From Tatumella sp. JGM118 (lineage in GTDB: Bacteria > Pseudomonadota > Gammaproteobacteria > Enterobacterales > Enterobacteriaceae), in assembly GCF_018257515.1 (NCBI RefSeq), contig NZ_JAERJR010000005.1:175721-239720 (forward strand): a stretch of DNA of 64,000 nucleotides, written 5' to 3'. Position 1 is the first letter of the stretch. Every line of letters begins with the position of its first letter. This document shows positions 1 to 8,957 of the stretch, in pieces. The notes beneath the pieces are model-generated. The model saw only the letters and a list, made by a program, of their open reading frames with translations. It had not been told where the DNA came from and made no database searches. The translations under genes and the position numbers were made by a program.

Positions 1-842
1 CCATCCCTACATTTGGTAACCCTTACACCACCACCTTTGACGTCGAGAATGCCGTTGCCCGGAAAACGGATCTGGTCATTTTTGATATCGGTCTGGTCAG
101 TAAACTGAAAGATGAAGGGGTAATGGATAAGCTTAACAGCCTGCATATCCCGTATATTTTTATCGATTTCCGGCAGAAACCGTTACAGAACAGCGCAAAA
201 AGCATTCAGTTATTGGGTGACGTTTTCCATCAGCAGAAAAATGCAACGCGCTATCTGGACTTCTATCGTCAGAGAATGTCGCTGATTGAGCAACGGGTCG
301 CAACCCTCAGTCCGCAGCAGCGCCCGACAGTGTTTATCGAGCGTAGTGCCGGCATTCTCGGTGATTTCTGTTGCAGCACCTTTGGTCAGGGCAGCATGGG
401 CGAATTCGTCCAGGCGGCCGGTGGCATTAACCTGGGCGGTAAACTGTTTGACGGAATGGGCGGCGATGTCACCCTGGAAAAGATTATCACGCTTAATCCG
501 GACTTTTATCTGCTGACCGGGGCTGACTGGCAGGGAAATCGTAAGGCATCGGCATCAATCCCTCTGGGCTACGGACTCCCGGCCAGTACAGCCAAAGAGA
601 AGCTGGCTGCGCTGATGAACCGGACCGGCTTTAACGTCCTGCAGGCCACACAGAATCATCATGTGCTGGCCATTTACCATCAGTTTTATGATCTGCCTTC
701 CAATGTGGTCGCGGTAGAAGCCATCGCGAAATTCCTGCATCCGCAGTTATTTAAAGATATTGATCCGCAGGCAGACCTGGAAAATATTCATCAGAACTAT
801 ATGGGCCTGAAGACCTCCGGCACCTTCTGGGTTTCTCAGTAA
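1..842 (+). CDS. Iron/siderophore-type ABC transporter substrate-binding protein, 3' part
   Basis: The reading frame is open from base 3 to a TAA at 840-842, so the gene starts outside the window and only about 279 residues are visible. The fragment has the pattern of the class III (FecB/BtuF/TroA-like) periplasmic binding fold: an alternating hydrophobic stretch (LVIFDIGLV), then IPYIFIDF, then a long helix, and a second lobe with PDFYLLTGADW and a late AIYHQFYDLPSN segment. This family captures ferric siderophores, haem or cobalamin in the periplasm and delivers them to a membrane permease. No permease or ATPase follows, so partners must lie upstream or elsewhere. The substrate cannot be read from the sequence. 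Family assignment is fairly secure, iron specificity is inference. Confidence 0.75.
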   Translation, partial: IPTFGNPYTTTFDVENAVARKTDLVIFDIGLVSKLKDEGVMDKLNSLHIPYIFIDFRQKPLQNSAKSIQLLGDVFHQQKNATRYLDFYRQRMSLIEQRVATLSPQQRPTVFIERSAGILGDFCCSTFGQGSMGEFVQAAGGINLGGKLFDGMGGDVTLEKIITLNPDFYLLTGADWQGNRKASASIPLGYGLPASTAKEKLAALMNRTGFNVLQATQNHHVLAIYHQFYDLPSNVVAVEAIAKFLHPQLFKDIDPQADLENIHQNYMGLKTSGTFWVSQ

Positions 843-846
843 GACT

Positions 847-885
847 GCGCCCCATGGCTTTAGCTTCCCGCCACGGGGCATTTGC
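847..885 (+). terminator. Possible terminator after the binding-protein gene
   Basis: Five bases past the stop, GCCCC (849-853) plus TGG (855-857) pair with CCA (871-873) plus GGGGC (875-879), followed by a short T-rich run ATTTGCCTTT. The U-tract is interrupted, so this is a moderate candidate. Confidence 0.45.
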
Positions 886-982
886 CTTTGCCCTTAACAC
901 AGCTCCGACTGAAAAACGCCCATCATTACCCTGTTCATGTGATAACGTCTGATGAAACAGATAATGTAACCGGGATCAATTT

Positions 983-1420
983 ATGAGTGCAGAACGTTAC
1001 ACACTTTCCGTCGCCGTTTTCATCTTACTCCGCCAGGATAACGAAATTTGTATGCTCAAAAGAAGCGGTACAGGATGGATGGACGGTTACTATAGCCTGC
1101 CCGCCGGGGGGCTTGAGGACGGTGAAACACTTTCCATGGCTGCAGCACGCGAGTTAAAAGAAGAAACCGGGGTGAGCATAGCCCCTGAAAAATTACAGCA
1201 TGCCCATACCCTGCATGTCCGGACGGAGGGTCGCTCGTGGATAGGGCATTTTTTTACCGGCAACACATGGACAGGAAAGCCCCGACTGGCTGAACCAGAT
1301 AAACACTCTGAAATTATCTGGAAACACCTTACCCGGCTACCGGAAGAAACCGTCCCCTATGTCAGACAAGCTATTGAAGAAATAAACCAACAGAATCCAT
1401 ATTCAGAATATGGGTGGTAA
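983..1420 (+). CDS. Nudix hydrolase, 145 aa
   Basis: A full Nudix box GX5EX7REUXEEXGU is present: G42, E48, R56-E57, E60-E61 and G63-V64, within a single compact Nudix domain of usual length for small family members. These Mg2+-dependent enzymes cleave nucleoside diphosphates linked to another group, often oxidised or non-canonical nucleotides. The substrate is not predictable here. It stands alone, 140 bp after the binding protein, on the same strand, with no operon partner. Function beyond Nudix hydrolase is unknown. Confidence 0.88.
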   Translation: MSAERYTLSVAVFILLRQDNEICMLKRSGTGWMDGYYSLPAGGLEDGETLSMAAARELKEETGVSIAPEKLQHAHTLHVRTEGRSWIGHFFTGNTWTGKPRLAEPDKHSEIIWKHLTRLPEETVPYVRQAIEEINQQNPYSEYGW

Positions 1421-1756
1421 CCCTGCCCGCAGTGATTACTCTCTGGCCATCTTTCGCGCTGTACGAAAATGTCCGCAATGTCAGAGGACTTCACAGCCAT
1501 CCGGGTCTCTTATCCATTAAAGCCTCCTGCAATCACACCAACATTTTAATATCTGGTAAAGTAACTTATCGGCGATTTTTAACTGAATACAGGACTGAAT
1601 CTTTGACATCTCCTGAGCGGTCTCGTTTGACACAATAATCCGGCGGATAGCGGTTTGATTGATTAGCGGGATCTTCGCAGAGGTAACCGCACCATAAGAT
1701 AGCGGAAGTCAGAACGGTGGCCGGGAAGTAATACAGAGAACAGACTAAGTAAACAG
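1421..1756. other. Intergenic, no recognised gene
   Basis: A 74-codon frame (1414-1638, plus) overlaps the Nudix stop region but has no Shine-Dalgarno sequence, no domain pattern and irregular composition, so I do not call it. Nothing else is recognised. Confidence 0.5.
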
Positions 1757-1777
1757 CCCCCGACAGATGTCGGGGGG
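1757..1777 (-). terminator. Hairpin terminator of the lipoprotein gene
   Basis: CCCCCGACA and TGTCGGGGG form a nearly uninterrupted stem starting 12 nt after the lipoprotein stop on the minus strand. The following sequence CTGTTTACTT is only partly T-rich. It is very stable and correctly placed. Confidence 0.65.
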
Positions 1778-1788
1778 TAACGCAGGGA

Positions 1789-2589
1789 TTACCAGGCTTT
1801 AATCACATCACCTTTATAAATTTCATTCGCTTTATCCAGGACTTCCTGAGACTGGAAAGCCTCTTTCAGCTCCTGAAGTTTTTTGTCGTTAATATTATCC
1901 TTACGTGCCACCAGCACATTCAGATACGGCGAGGCTTTGCCTTCCATAAACAGACCATCACGCGACGCGGATAATCCCGCCAGCGAGGCAAAGTTATTGT
2001 TAATCACCGACAAATAAACTTTCGGGTCATCCAGTGTACGGGCAAGCTGTGGCGTATCCACCTGCAGGATATTCAGATGTTTCGGGTTAGACGTGATGTC
2101 CAGTACCGTCGGCAGTAAACCGGCTTCCGGTTTCACCTTCAGCAATCCCTGAGCCTGTAACAGCAGCAGGCTGCGTCCCAGAGTGGTGGCTTCATTCGAC
2201 AGCGTGATCGTCGCGCCATCAGGAAGCTGACTGATATTTTTGATCTTTTTAGAATACGCCGCGATTGGGAAGATAAAAGTCTTACCTAAAATTTCGAAAG
2301 GATAACCGCGCTCTTTTTCCTGCATTTCCAGATAAGGCACACTCTGGAACGCATTGGCATCCACGTCTTTATTCAGCAGGGCTTCATTCGGCTGTACATA
2401 ATCATTGAATGCAATCACCTTCACATCAAGATGATACTTGTCTTTCGCCACCTGTTTAACGGTGTCCCAGAGTTGCTGATCCGGCCCGGTGTTAATCGCG
2501 ACTTTTACGCTGTCCTGATCGCTTTGCTTACAGGCACTCAGTAATAAAGCGGACAAAACGATGGCCGAAGACAGTAATATTTTTTTCAT
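1789..2589 (-). CDS. NlpA/MetQ family periplasmic lipoprotein
   Basis: 266 aa from the ATG at 2589. An upstream in-frame extension is rejected because a Shine-Dalgarno GGGAGAG sits just before 2589 and the signal sequence starts there. Signal peptide with lipobox LLSAC places the lipidated cysteine at residue 20. The mature part (VAINTGPDQQLWDTV, then NEALLNKDVDANAFQS) follows the MetQ/NlpA pattern of ABC binding lipoproteins for methionine and related small compounds. The usual metN and metI partners are not adjacent. Instead the gene follows a TauD-like dioxygenase on the same strand after about 250 bp. It may bind a sulfur or amino-acid compound for that enzyme, but this is inference. Confidence 0.88.
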   Translation of the reverse strand: MKKILLSSAIVLSALLLSACKQSDQDSVKVAINTGPDQQLWDTVKQVAKDKYHLDVKVIAFNDYVQPNEALLNKDVDANAFQSVPYLEMQEKERGYPFEILGKTFIFPIAAYSKKIKNISQLPDGATITLSNEATTLGRSLLLLQAQGLLKVKPEAGLLPTVLDITSNPKHLNILQVDTPQLARTLDDPKVYLSVINNNFASLAGLSASRDGLFMEGKASPYLNVLVARKDNINDKKLQELKEAFQSQEVLDKANEIYKGDVIKAW

Positions 2590-2778
2590 TGGAAACTCTC
2601 CCTGTGTCAGTTTAACGGCACTATAAAGGAAGTCTGGACGTCTGTACATCTAAAAGTTAACTGCGCTTTTTGCTCTGACGGTTCCTCATTTCTCCCGGCC
2701 ACCCGCGGCTGGTCAGGGTAAAAACCTGCGGGCTGATCGATATTCAGCCGCTAAAATATCAGGGGTCCGTTGCCTGCA

Positions 2779-2827
2779 GGAGCTGCCGCGAGAACGCGGT
2801 TAGCGGCCCTTCTCTCGCGGCAGCTCC
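2779..2827. repeat. Long perfect inverted repeat (15-bp arms)
   Basis: Bases 2779-2793 and 2813-2827 are perfect reverse complements (arm GGAGCTGCCGCGAGA) with a 19-nt loop. It starts 11 nt after the TauD-like stop on the minus strand. No U-tract follows on either strand, so it may stop transcription with Rho, protect a 3' end, or uncouple dioxygenase and lipoprotein expression. Confidence 0.7.
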
Positions 2828-2837
2828 GGTGTCCGGC

Positions 2838-3728
2838 TCAGAAAGGAATATCTCCCTGAATCGTCGTACGATACAGTTGCCGCGGGCAGTCCGCCGGACA
2901 GCCGGTCGCCAGATGGATCAGCGAACGATTATCCCAGAACAGCAGGTCATTCGGTTGCCAGCGGTGAGTGTAGATATTTTCTTCACGTATGCTGTGTTGA
3001 TACAAAGCCTGCAGAATATCCCGGCTCTCATCCGCAGGTATTCCCTCAATATGTGTCGTGAATCCCTCGCTGACAAATAATGCCTTCCTGCCGGTTTCCG
3101 GATGCGTTCTGATGATCGGGTGGCTGACCGATTTTACTTCGCTGAGTTGTTTTTCCGTCAGCGCCGGACGCCATCCGGCACCGAATTTAGGCTGACTGTA
3201 GGTGGCTGTATAGGAATGTACAGCGCGTCGCCCTTCCACGGCCTGACGCAGCGCATCAGGCAAGGTTTCCCATGCACGATGCATATTGGCAAATTTTGTA
3301 TCGCCGCCGATAGCCGGTAAAATTCTGGCGTACAGCATGGAACCCAGGCTGGGCGTTTCTTTGTAAGAGAGATCAGAGTGCCAGTACTTACCCGCATCCC
3401 CGAGGCCCACCGGTTCACCCTCTCTGAGGATATTGGAAACGATCAGAATTTCAGGATGACCGGCAAGCAAAAACTGTTTGAGGACATGGATCTGCAATGG
3501 CCCGAAACGCCGGCTAAAGTCGATGTGCTGCTGAGGTGTCAGGGTCTGCTGACGGAATACCAGCACATGATACTGAAGATGTGCCTGATGAATACGATAA
3601 AAGTCGGCCGTACTCAAAGGCTGGCTTAAATCCAGCCCCGTAATCTCGGCCCCGGCCCCGGGTAACGGGCGAATATCAAACGCCTGCCGCCGGACCGTGT
3701 GCGGCGCTATTCCGCTAAGTTCAGCCAT
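2838..3728 (-). CDS. TauD/TfdA-family Fe(II)/2-oxoglutarate dioxygenase
   Basis: 296 aa, the normal length for TauD-type enzymes. The iron facial triad is visible as H117-x-D119 (WHSDLSY) and H272 (DNRSLIHLATG), and a late arginine in the QLYRTTIQG segment fits the 2-oxoglutarate carboxylate site. Such enzymes hydroxylate taurine, alkyl sulfonates, sulfate esters or chlorophenoxy acids. Taurine genes tauABC are absent, so the substrate is open. It is followed by an orphan MetQ-like lipoprotein, which suggests a small sulfur- or amino-acid-scavenging unit. Cytoplasmic, with no signal peptide. Confidence 0.87.
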   Translation of the reverse strand: MAELSGIAPHTVRRQAFDIRPLPGAGAEITGLDLSQPLSTADFYRIHQAHLQYHVLVFRQQTLTPQQHIDFSRRFGPLQIHVLKQFLLAGHPEILIVSNILREGEPVGLGDAGKYWHSDLSYKETPSLGSMLYARILPAIGGDTKFANMHRAWETLPDALRQAVEGRRAVHSYTATYSQPKFGAGWRPALTEKQLSEVKSVSHPIIRTHPETGRKALFVSEGFTTHIEGIPADESRDILQALYQHSIREENIYTHRWQPNDLLFWDNRSLIHLATGCPADCPRQLYRTTIQGDIPF

Positions 3729-3952
3729 AAACCGATCTCCCTGCGTCGGTGTGTAACCAAGGGGTAGGCCGGAGACGACGATGCCTTTCCTGAGCCCTCC
3801 GCGTGCGGGCGTTAACGGCCTGCGGCTGAGCCATGGAAGCGCGAATATGAAGTCCCGGCAATGTATATTGACCGGTTCATCCTGGGGCTTGCGGGGCGAA
3901 AGATGAAATTATTTATTCGCAAAAGATAAGCTGAAAAAGAGATATTATTTCC

Positions 3953-3972
3953 GCAGGAAAAGTCGTTCCTGC
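3953..3972 (-). terminator. Weak hairpin downstream of the nitrate reductase gene
   Basis: GCAGGAA (3953-3959) pairs with TTCCTGC (3966-3972) in the 289-bp gap after the nas operon. There is no clear U-tract, so this is only a candidate operon end. Nothing else is recognised between 3729 and 4017. Confidence 0.3.
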
Positions 3973-4017
3973 TCCGGTGAGCCGCCGGGCAGAGACGGGC
4001 CGCCGGCAGTCTGTGGC

Positions 4018-7000
4018 TCAGTAAATATCACGCAGATAACGCTTTTCCCGGGTCATTTTTGCCAGCCACTCTGTTGCCTCCGCGGCACTCATCTTTCCAT
4101 GCGTGGCGATAATCTGCAGCAAGGCCTGATGGACATCTTTCGCCATTCGGCTGGCATCCCCGCAGACACAGATGCTGGCCCCCGCCTGTAACCAGTCCCA
4201 GAATTCCTCACCCCGTTCCAGTATTCGTTGTTGTACATAGATCTTTTCCGGTTGATCCCGCGAAAATGCCGTATCCAGCCGGTGAAGAATGCCCGCACGC
4301 TGAAATGCTTCCAGCTCCTGACGATAATAGAAGTCACTTTCTTCATGCTGCTCACCAAAAAACAGCCAGTTTTTACCCTCCGCCCCCAGTGCCTGCCGGT
4401 GTTGTAAGAAAGCACGGAAAGGGGCGATCCCGGTGCCCGGCCCGATCATGATCAAAGGCAAACGGTTATCCGTCGGCGGACGGAACCAGGCCGATTTCTG
4501 AATAAAGACCGGGACTTCACCGCCAGCCGGTATGTCCGCCAGAAATGCCGAGCAGACCCCGTTATTTAGGGGGTCCGGCGTAGCACGGACCACCGATACC
4601 GTCAGGTGTACCTCTCCCGGGCAATAGTCCGGAGAGGACGAGATGGAGTACAGACGCGGACGTAACGGACTGAGTCGCGCGACAAATTGTTCGGGTGGTA
4701 TCCTGGCCGGAAACGCACGCAGCAGATCGATAACGCGGTGCTGTTTCTGCCAGTCACTGAATCCGGCAGACAGGAGTTGCTGTAATGAGTCCGGGAACCG
4801 ATCAGCCAGCGTATGTTCACCGGCAGCCTGCGCCAGTTCACGACTGACGACCGATAAGTCTGTGTGGCATGTCAGCGCCGTCTTAAGCGTGACACGGCCC
4901 CCGCGCTCCGTATTCACCGGAGTGTCAGGTGCGGCCTGCAGCGCCAGCATCACGGCATCGACCAGTGGCTCGCTGTTTTGTGGCCATACGCCCAGAGCAT
5001 CTCCGGCCTGATAGCTGAATTCTGCGTCATCGACAGAAAAAATCAGCTGCCGGGTCTCCTTGCCGGACCCCTCACCGCTCAGTAAGCGGTTAGCGATCAC
5101 TCTGGCCGGATAAGGATGATGCCGGTGATATTTCTCCGCGACCGTGTTCACCGGATTTACCGGTACCTCAGCTACCGCGGCCTGCGGCTCTCCGGGCCTG
5201 ATAAGACGGTCACAGATCCCCGAGAGCCATTGACTGGCCGGTGCCAGATCGGCCCCGTCACACTCAGCATGAGGCAGAAGCCGTGTCGCCCCCAGAGCTG
5301 ATAATCGCTCATCCAGTAAACGGCCGAACCCGCAGAACTGATCATAACTGCTGTCGCCTAAAGCCAGCACCGAAAAATGCAGAGATTCCAGCCGTGGCGC
5401 CGACTCCGAGGCAAGAGCCTGCCAGAAAGCCGAACCATTTTCGGGGGGATCTCCATCCCCGAAGGTACTGGCCACCAGCAACACATGTTCTGCCACGACT
5501 AACTGCGACACTTCCGTACCAGCCATACAGCTGGCTTCGGCCGGGATCCCGGCGTCCGTCAGTTGCCGGACGCAACGTGCCGCCAGAGACTCCGCATTGC
5601 CGGTCGTCGAACACCACAACACCCTTACTCCGGCACGCTGGCTGGCGGAGGTACAGGGTTGCGGCGGCTCTGCGGTCCGTGAATATAACCCCGCCAGCAG
5701 GCCATTTACCCACTGTCGTTTTCCGGGAGCCAGCGGTGAACCGGCGGGCAGATACGGGATACTTCCCCCGGCGTCTGCCGGGGCCAGGTGCAGACCCGCC
5801 AGGAACCCCTGCAGATAACGCTGTTCATCGGGGTCCCAGTCAATGGCCGGTGCGCGGGATAAGCCCAGCTCACCGGCAAAAAGTTCTGCGGTGTTGCTGT
5901 CATCAACCCTATGGTTCTCTTCTGCCACAGGAACTAACGATACTGCGCATTGTTTCAGTGCCGGCTGTAAGGACAACGGATCGACACTGTCGCTGGTGAC
6001 GGCATTGATCGCGCAGTGTTCGCCGAAAAGGTCATTCCAGTGAAACGGTGCGAAACAGTGTCCCGGTAAGACCCGGCGACTGATGCTCGCCGGGAGTCGG
6101 GCATATCCCCGCCGGGAACGGATTTCTACCGGCTGCTGAGGACGGATCTGCAGGCGTTCCGCATCCTGAGGATGAATTTCGATAAAAGGTGCCGGGTTCA
6201 GCTGATTCAGTGCCGGAATACGGCCTGTTTTGGTCATCGTATGCCACTGATGCTGTAACCGGCCGGTATTCAGGATGAACGGAAACTCACTGTCTGCCTG
6301 CTCGGGGACCACAAGATCCCGGAAGCAGTGGAACCTGGCTTTACCGGAAGGCGTCGGGAAAAATATTGCGGGGGCGGCAGAAAGATCAGCGACCGCCACG
6401 TCACCCCTCAGGTAACGGACAGGATGGCGTGTGACGCTGTCTCCGGCCGGGGACGGCCACTGGACAGGACTGTCACTGAGGCGTGGATAGCTCACCCCCT
6501 GCAGGGTGTACCCGGTCACCGGATTGGCAAACTGCTGAAGCTCGCAAAAAACCTCTTCCGCAGACTGATAATCGAAGTCCTGTTGGTATCCCATCTCACA
6601 GGCGACCCGGGCGATAATCTGCCAGTCAGGCAGAGACTCTCCGGGAGGAGACACGGCTTTCTGCATCAGCGTCAGATTGCGCTCTGAATTAATCATCACA
6701 CCTTCTCCCTCCGCCCAGAGCGCCCCCGGTAGCAGAATATCTGCATAGCGATTGGTTTCTGTGTCCAGGAAGGCATCCTGTGTGATCACCAGTTCAGCAC
6801 GTTCTAACGCCTGAATCACATGCCGGCGATCGGCCATACTGGCGACAGGGTTGGTACAGATGATCCAGCAGGCTTTGATCTCCCCGGCTGCCATTTGCTT
6901 AAACATCTCCACCGTGCCCTCGCCGCCCAGAGGACGTAATGTCCCGGGGGCTAACCGCCAGATATTTTCCGTAAAACGGCGATCATTTTCTGTCAGTAAG

Positions 7001-8067
7001 GAGCGCTGCCCCGGCAATCCCGGCCCCATATAGCCCATTTCCCTGCCCCCCATCGCATTAGGCTGCCCCGTCAGCGAAAAAGGGCCGCATCCCGGACGGC
7101 ACAATGCGCCGGTCGCCAGATGCAGGTTACAGAGTGCGCTGGTATTCTGCGTTCCCTGCACACTCTGGTTCAGGCCCATCGTCCAGCAACTCATCCAGGC
7201 ACCGGCTTCAGCTATCCACTGTGCCGCCTGGCGAATAGCGTCTTCAGGCAATCCGGTTACCCCGGCCACCCGGTCCGGCGGAAACGCTGAAAGGTATTCC
7301 GGCATGTCGTGCCAGCCTTCTGTATAGCGCTCAATAAAGTCGTTATCGATATGACCATGACGGTGCAGAAGATTAAGTAAGCCGTTTAGCAGCACCAGAT
7401 CCTGACCTGGCTTGATTTGCAGAAAAAGCGAGGCTTTCTCTGCCGTCGCGGTACGCCGGGTATCGACCACAATCAGCCTGGCACCGGCCTTGACCCGGGC
7501 CATCATGCGTAAGAACAGAATCGGATGGCAGTCTGCCATATTTGAACCCATCACCAGGAACAGATCGGCCTGTTCGAAATCGTCATAAGATCCTGGCGGG
7601 CCATCGGCCCCCAGTGACTGTTTGTAACCGCTCCCGGCACTGGCCATACATAACCGGGAGTTAGACTCGATATGCCGGGTCGTAATAAATCCTTTCGCCA
7701 GTTTATTGGCCAGATACTGGGCTTCCAGCGACATCTGCCCGGAAACATACAGGGATACCGCATCCGGTCCATGGGTATCAATCATCTGCCGTAAACGGCG
7801 GCCCGTTTCCCGGAGCGCAAGGTCCAGGGTCGTCTGCACCGGCTCGTGCTGCCGGTGATCACGTATAAAAGCCTGCTGCAGGCGACCGGGTGCGGTGACT
7901 GCACCGGCGCAGGTCAGCCCTTTGGTACAGAGTTTCCCCCGGTTCGCCGGATGGGATTTATCGCCGGTGACGTTAATAATCCGGTCATTTTCGACCTGCA
8001 TCACAATACCGCAGCCCACCCCGCAATAAGGGCAGACGCTTTTAACCTGCTTTACGTCATGACTCAT
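4018..8067 (-). CDS. nasA: Assimilatory nitrate reductase fused to CysJ-like NADPH reductase
   Basis: A 1349-residue fusion. Residues 1 to about 700 are a molybdopterin (bis-MGD) nitrate reductase of the NasA/NarB type. The N-terminal [4Fe-4S] motif is C12-x2-C15-x3-C19 with C47, and late MGD-binding segments include LNTGRLQHQWHTMT. After a linker, a flavodoxin domain starts near residue 815 (VLWCSTTGNAES, then STFGDGDPPENG). A ferredoxin-NADP reductase module follows (FAD site RPRLYSISSS near 1137, NADPH site IGPGTGIAPFRAF near 1207, C-terminus KRYLRDIY). The reductase half matches the sulfite reductase flavoprotein alpha subunit. It should reduce cytoplasmic nitrate to nitrite directly with NADPH, replacing the separate NasC electron-transfer protein of Klebsiella. 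It is last in the nas operon, 29 nt after the methyltransferase. Confidence 0.93.
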   Translation of the reverse strand: MSHDVKQVKSVCPYCGVGCGIVMQVENDRIINVTGDKSHPANRGKLCTKGLTCAGAVTAPGRLQQAFIRDHRQHEPVQTTLDLALRETGRRLRQMIDTHGPDAVSLYVSGQMSLEAQYLANKLAKGFITTRHIESNSRLCMASAGSGYKQSLGADGPPGSYDDFEQADLFLVMGSNMADCHPILFLRMMARVKAGARLIVVDTRRTATAEKASLFLQIKPGQDLVLLNGLLNLLHRHGHIDNDFIERYTEGWHDMPEYLSAFPPDRVAGVTGLPEDAIRQAAQWIAEAGAWMSCWTMGLNQSVQGTQNTSALCNLHLATGALCRPGCGPFSLTGQPNAMGGREMGYMGPGLPGQRSLLTENDRRFTENIWRLAPGTLRPLGGEGTVEMFKQMAAGEIKACWIICTNPVASMADRRHVIQALERAELVITQDAFLDTETNRYADILLPGALWAEGEGVMINSERNLTLMQKAVSPPGESLPDWQIIARVACEMGYQQDFDYQSAEEVFCELQQFANPVTGYTLQGVSYPRLSDSPVQWPSPAGDSVTRHPVRYLRGDVAVADLSAAPAIFFPTPSGKARFHCFRDLVVPEQADSEFPFILNTGRLQHQWHTMTKTGRIPALNQLNPAPFIEIHPQDAERLQIRPQQPVEIRSRRGYARLPASISRRVLPGHCFAPFHWNDLFGEHCAINAVTSDSVDPLSLQPALKQCAVSLVPVAEENHRVDDSNTAELFAGELGLSRAPAIDWDPDEQRYLQGFLAGLHLAPADAGGSIPYLPAGSPLAPGKRQWVNGLLAGLYSRTAEPPQPCTSASQRAGVRVLWCSTTGNAESLAARCVRQLTDAGIPAEASCMAGTEVSQLVVAEHVLLVASTFGDGDPPENGSAFWQALASESAPRLESLHFSVLALGDSSYDQFCGFGRLLDERLSALGATRLLPHAECDGADLAPASQWLSGICDRLIRPGEPQAAVAEVPVNPVNTVAEKYHRHHPYPARVIANRLLSGEGSGKETRQLIFSVDDAEFSYQAGDALGVWPQNSEPLVDAVMLALQAAPDTPVNTERGGRVTLKTALTCHTDLSVVSRELAQAAGEHTLADRFPDSLQQLLSAGFSDWQKQHRVIDLLRAFPARIPPEQFVARLSPLRPRLYSISSSPDYCPGEVHLTVSVVRATPDPLNNGVCSAFLADIPAGGEVPVFIQKSAWFRPPTDNRLPLIMIGPGTGIAPFRAFLQHRQALGAEGKNWLFFGEQHEESDFYYRQELEAFQRAGILHRLDTAFSRDQPEKIYVQQRILERGEEFWDWLQAGASICVCGDASRMAKDVHQALLQIIATHGKMSAAEATEWLAKMTREKRYLRDIY

Positions 8068-8096
8068 GCGTATCTTCCCCGATTACTGAGCCGCTA

Positions 8097-8933
8097 TCAG
8101 GCAGCCGCATCGCTTACCGCATGCTTTCCGGCCGCCACCGTGTTATCCACCCGCAGCGCAGGTTCACGGCAATAATTGACCACGTCACCAATAATCAGTA
8201 ACCCGGGTGACCGGGGCTGATAACGGGCCAGCAGTTCAGGCAGGGTTGCCAGCGTGGCTATCAGCAAACGTTGTTCCGGCCGTGTCCCATTTTCAATAAT
8301 GGCCAGTGGCGTTGTTCCCGCCAGCCCTGAGGTGATCAGGCGCTGGCAAAAATGCAGGCTATGACTGAGCCCCATATAAAAAACCAGTGTCTGTCCCGCA
8401 CGGGTCAGCGCTGCGGTCTCCGCAATATCCCCGGCCGACCGGGTATATCCGGTGATAAAATGCAGCGACTGCGCACAATCACGGTGGGTTAACGGCAGAC
8501 CTGCGGCGGCGGCACACCCTGTCGCCGCCGTGATCCCGGGAATAATATGGCAGCGGATCCCGGCCTGTTGCAGGAAGACCATTTCCTCGCCGCCACGGCC
8601 AAAAATAAACGGGTCGCCGCCTTTCAGCCGTACCACCTTTTGTCCCGCCAACGCCAGATCCGCCAGTAACTGATTGATTTGTGCCTGACTGAGGCGGTGA
8701 TCGCCCGGGGATTTCCCCGCATCGATACATAACGCCGTCTCAGGCACCAGCGCCATTATTTCTGCAGACACCAGGCGGTCATACACCACCACATCCGCCT
8801 GCTGAATGACACGTAACGCTTTCAGCGTCAGCAGCTCTGCATCCCCCGGGCCTGCACCGGTCAGCCAGACCGTGCCTTTTTCCACCGGCTGCCGGCTATC
8901 TGCCGCCCTGATAAAATCATTAAGTTTTTTCAT
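8097..8933 (-). CDS. cobA: Uroporphyrinogen-III C-methyltransferase (SUMT)
   Basis: 278 aa with the tetrapyrrole methylase signatures VWLTGAGPGDAELLTLKA near the N-terminus and VVRLKGGDPFIFGRGGEE in the middle. It makes precorrin-2 from uroporphyrinogen III, the first step to sirohaem, the cofactor of the nitrite reductase encoded just upstream. Unlike CysG it has no precorrin-2 dehydrogenase/ferrochelatase domain, so that activity must come from elsewhere. Starts at ATG 8933 with a GGAG Shine-Dalgarno, 24 nt after nirB. Its position inside the nas operon ties sirohaem supply to nitrate use. Confidence 0.93.
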   Translation of the reverse strand: MKKLNDFIRAADSRQPVEKGTVWLTGAGPGDAELLTLKALRVIQQADVVVYDRLVSAEIMALVPETALCIDAGKSPGDHRLSQAQINQLLADLALAGQKVVRLKGGDPFIFGRGGEEMVFLQQAGIRCHIIPGITAATGCAAAAGLPLTHRDCAQSLHFITGYTRSAGDIAETAALTRAGQTLVFYMGLSHSLHFCQRLITSGLAGTTPLAIIENGTRPEQRLLIATLATLPELLARYQPRSPGLLIIGDVVNYCREPALRVDNTVAAGKHAVSDAAA

Positions 8934-8957
8934 CAGAAAATCTCCGCTGTCAGAAGC

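Noticed and set aside
1414..1638. 74-codon frame after the Nudix gene
   Set aside because: No ribosome site, no domain, overlaps the Nudix stop.
5241..5999. 252-codon plus-strand frame opposite the nitrate reductase fusion
   Set aside because: It is antisense to well-supported coding sequence with high GC, which commonly creates open shadows. The product has no recognisable domain.
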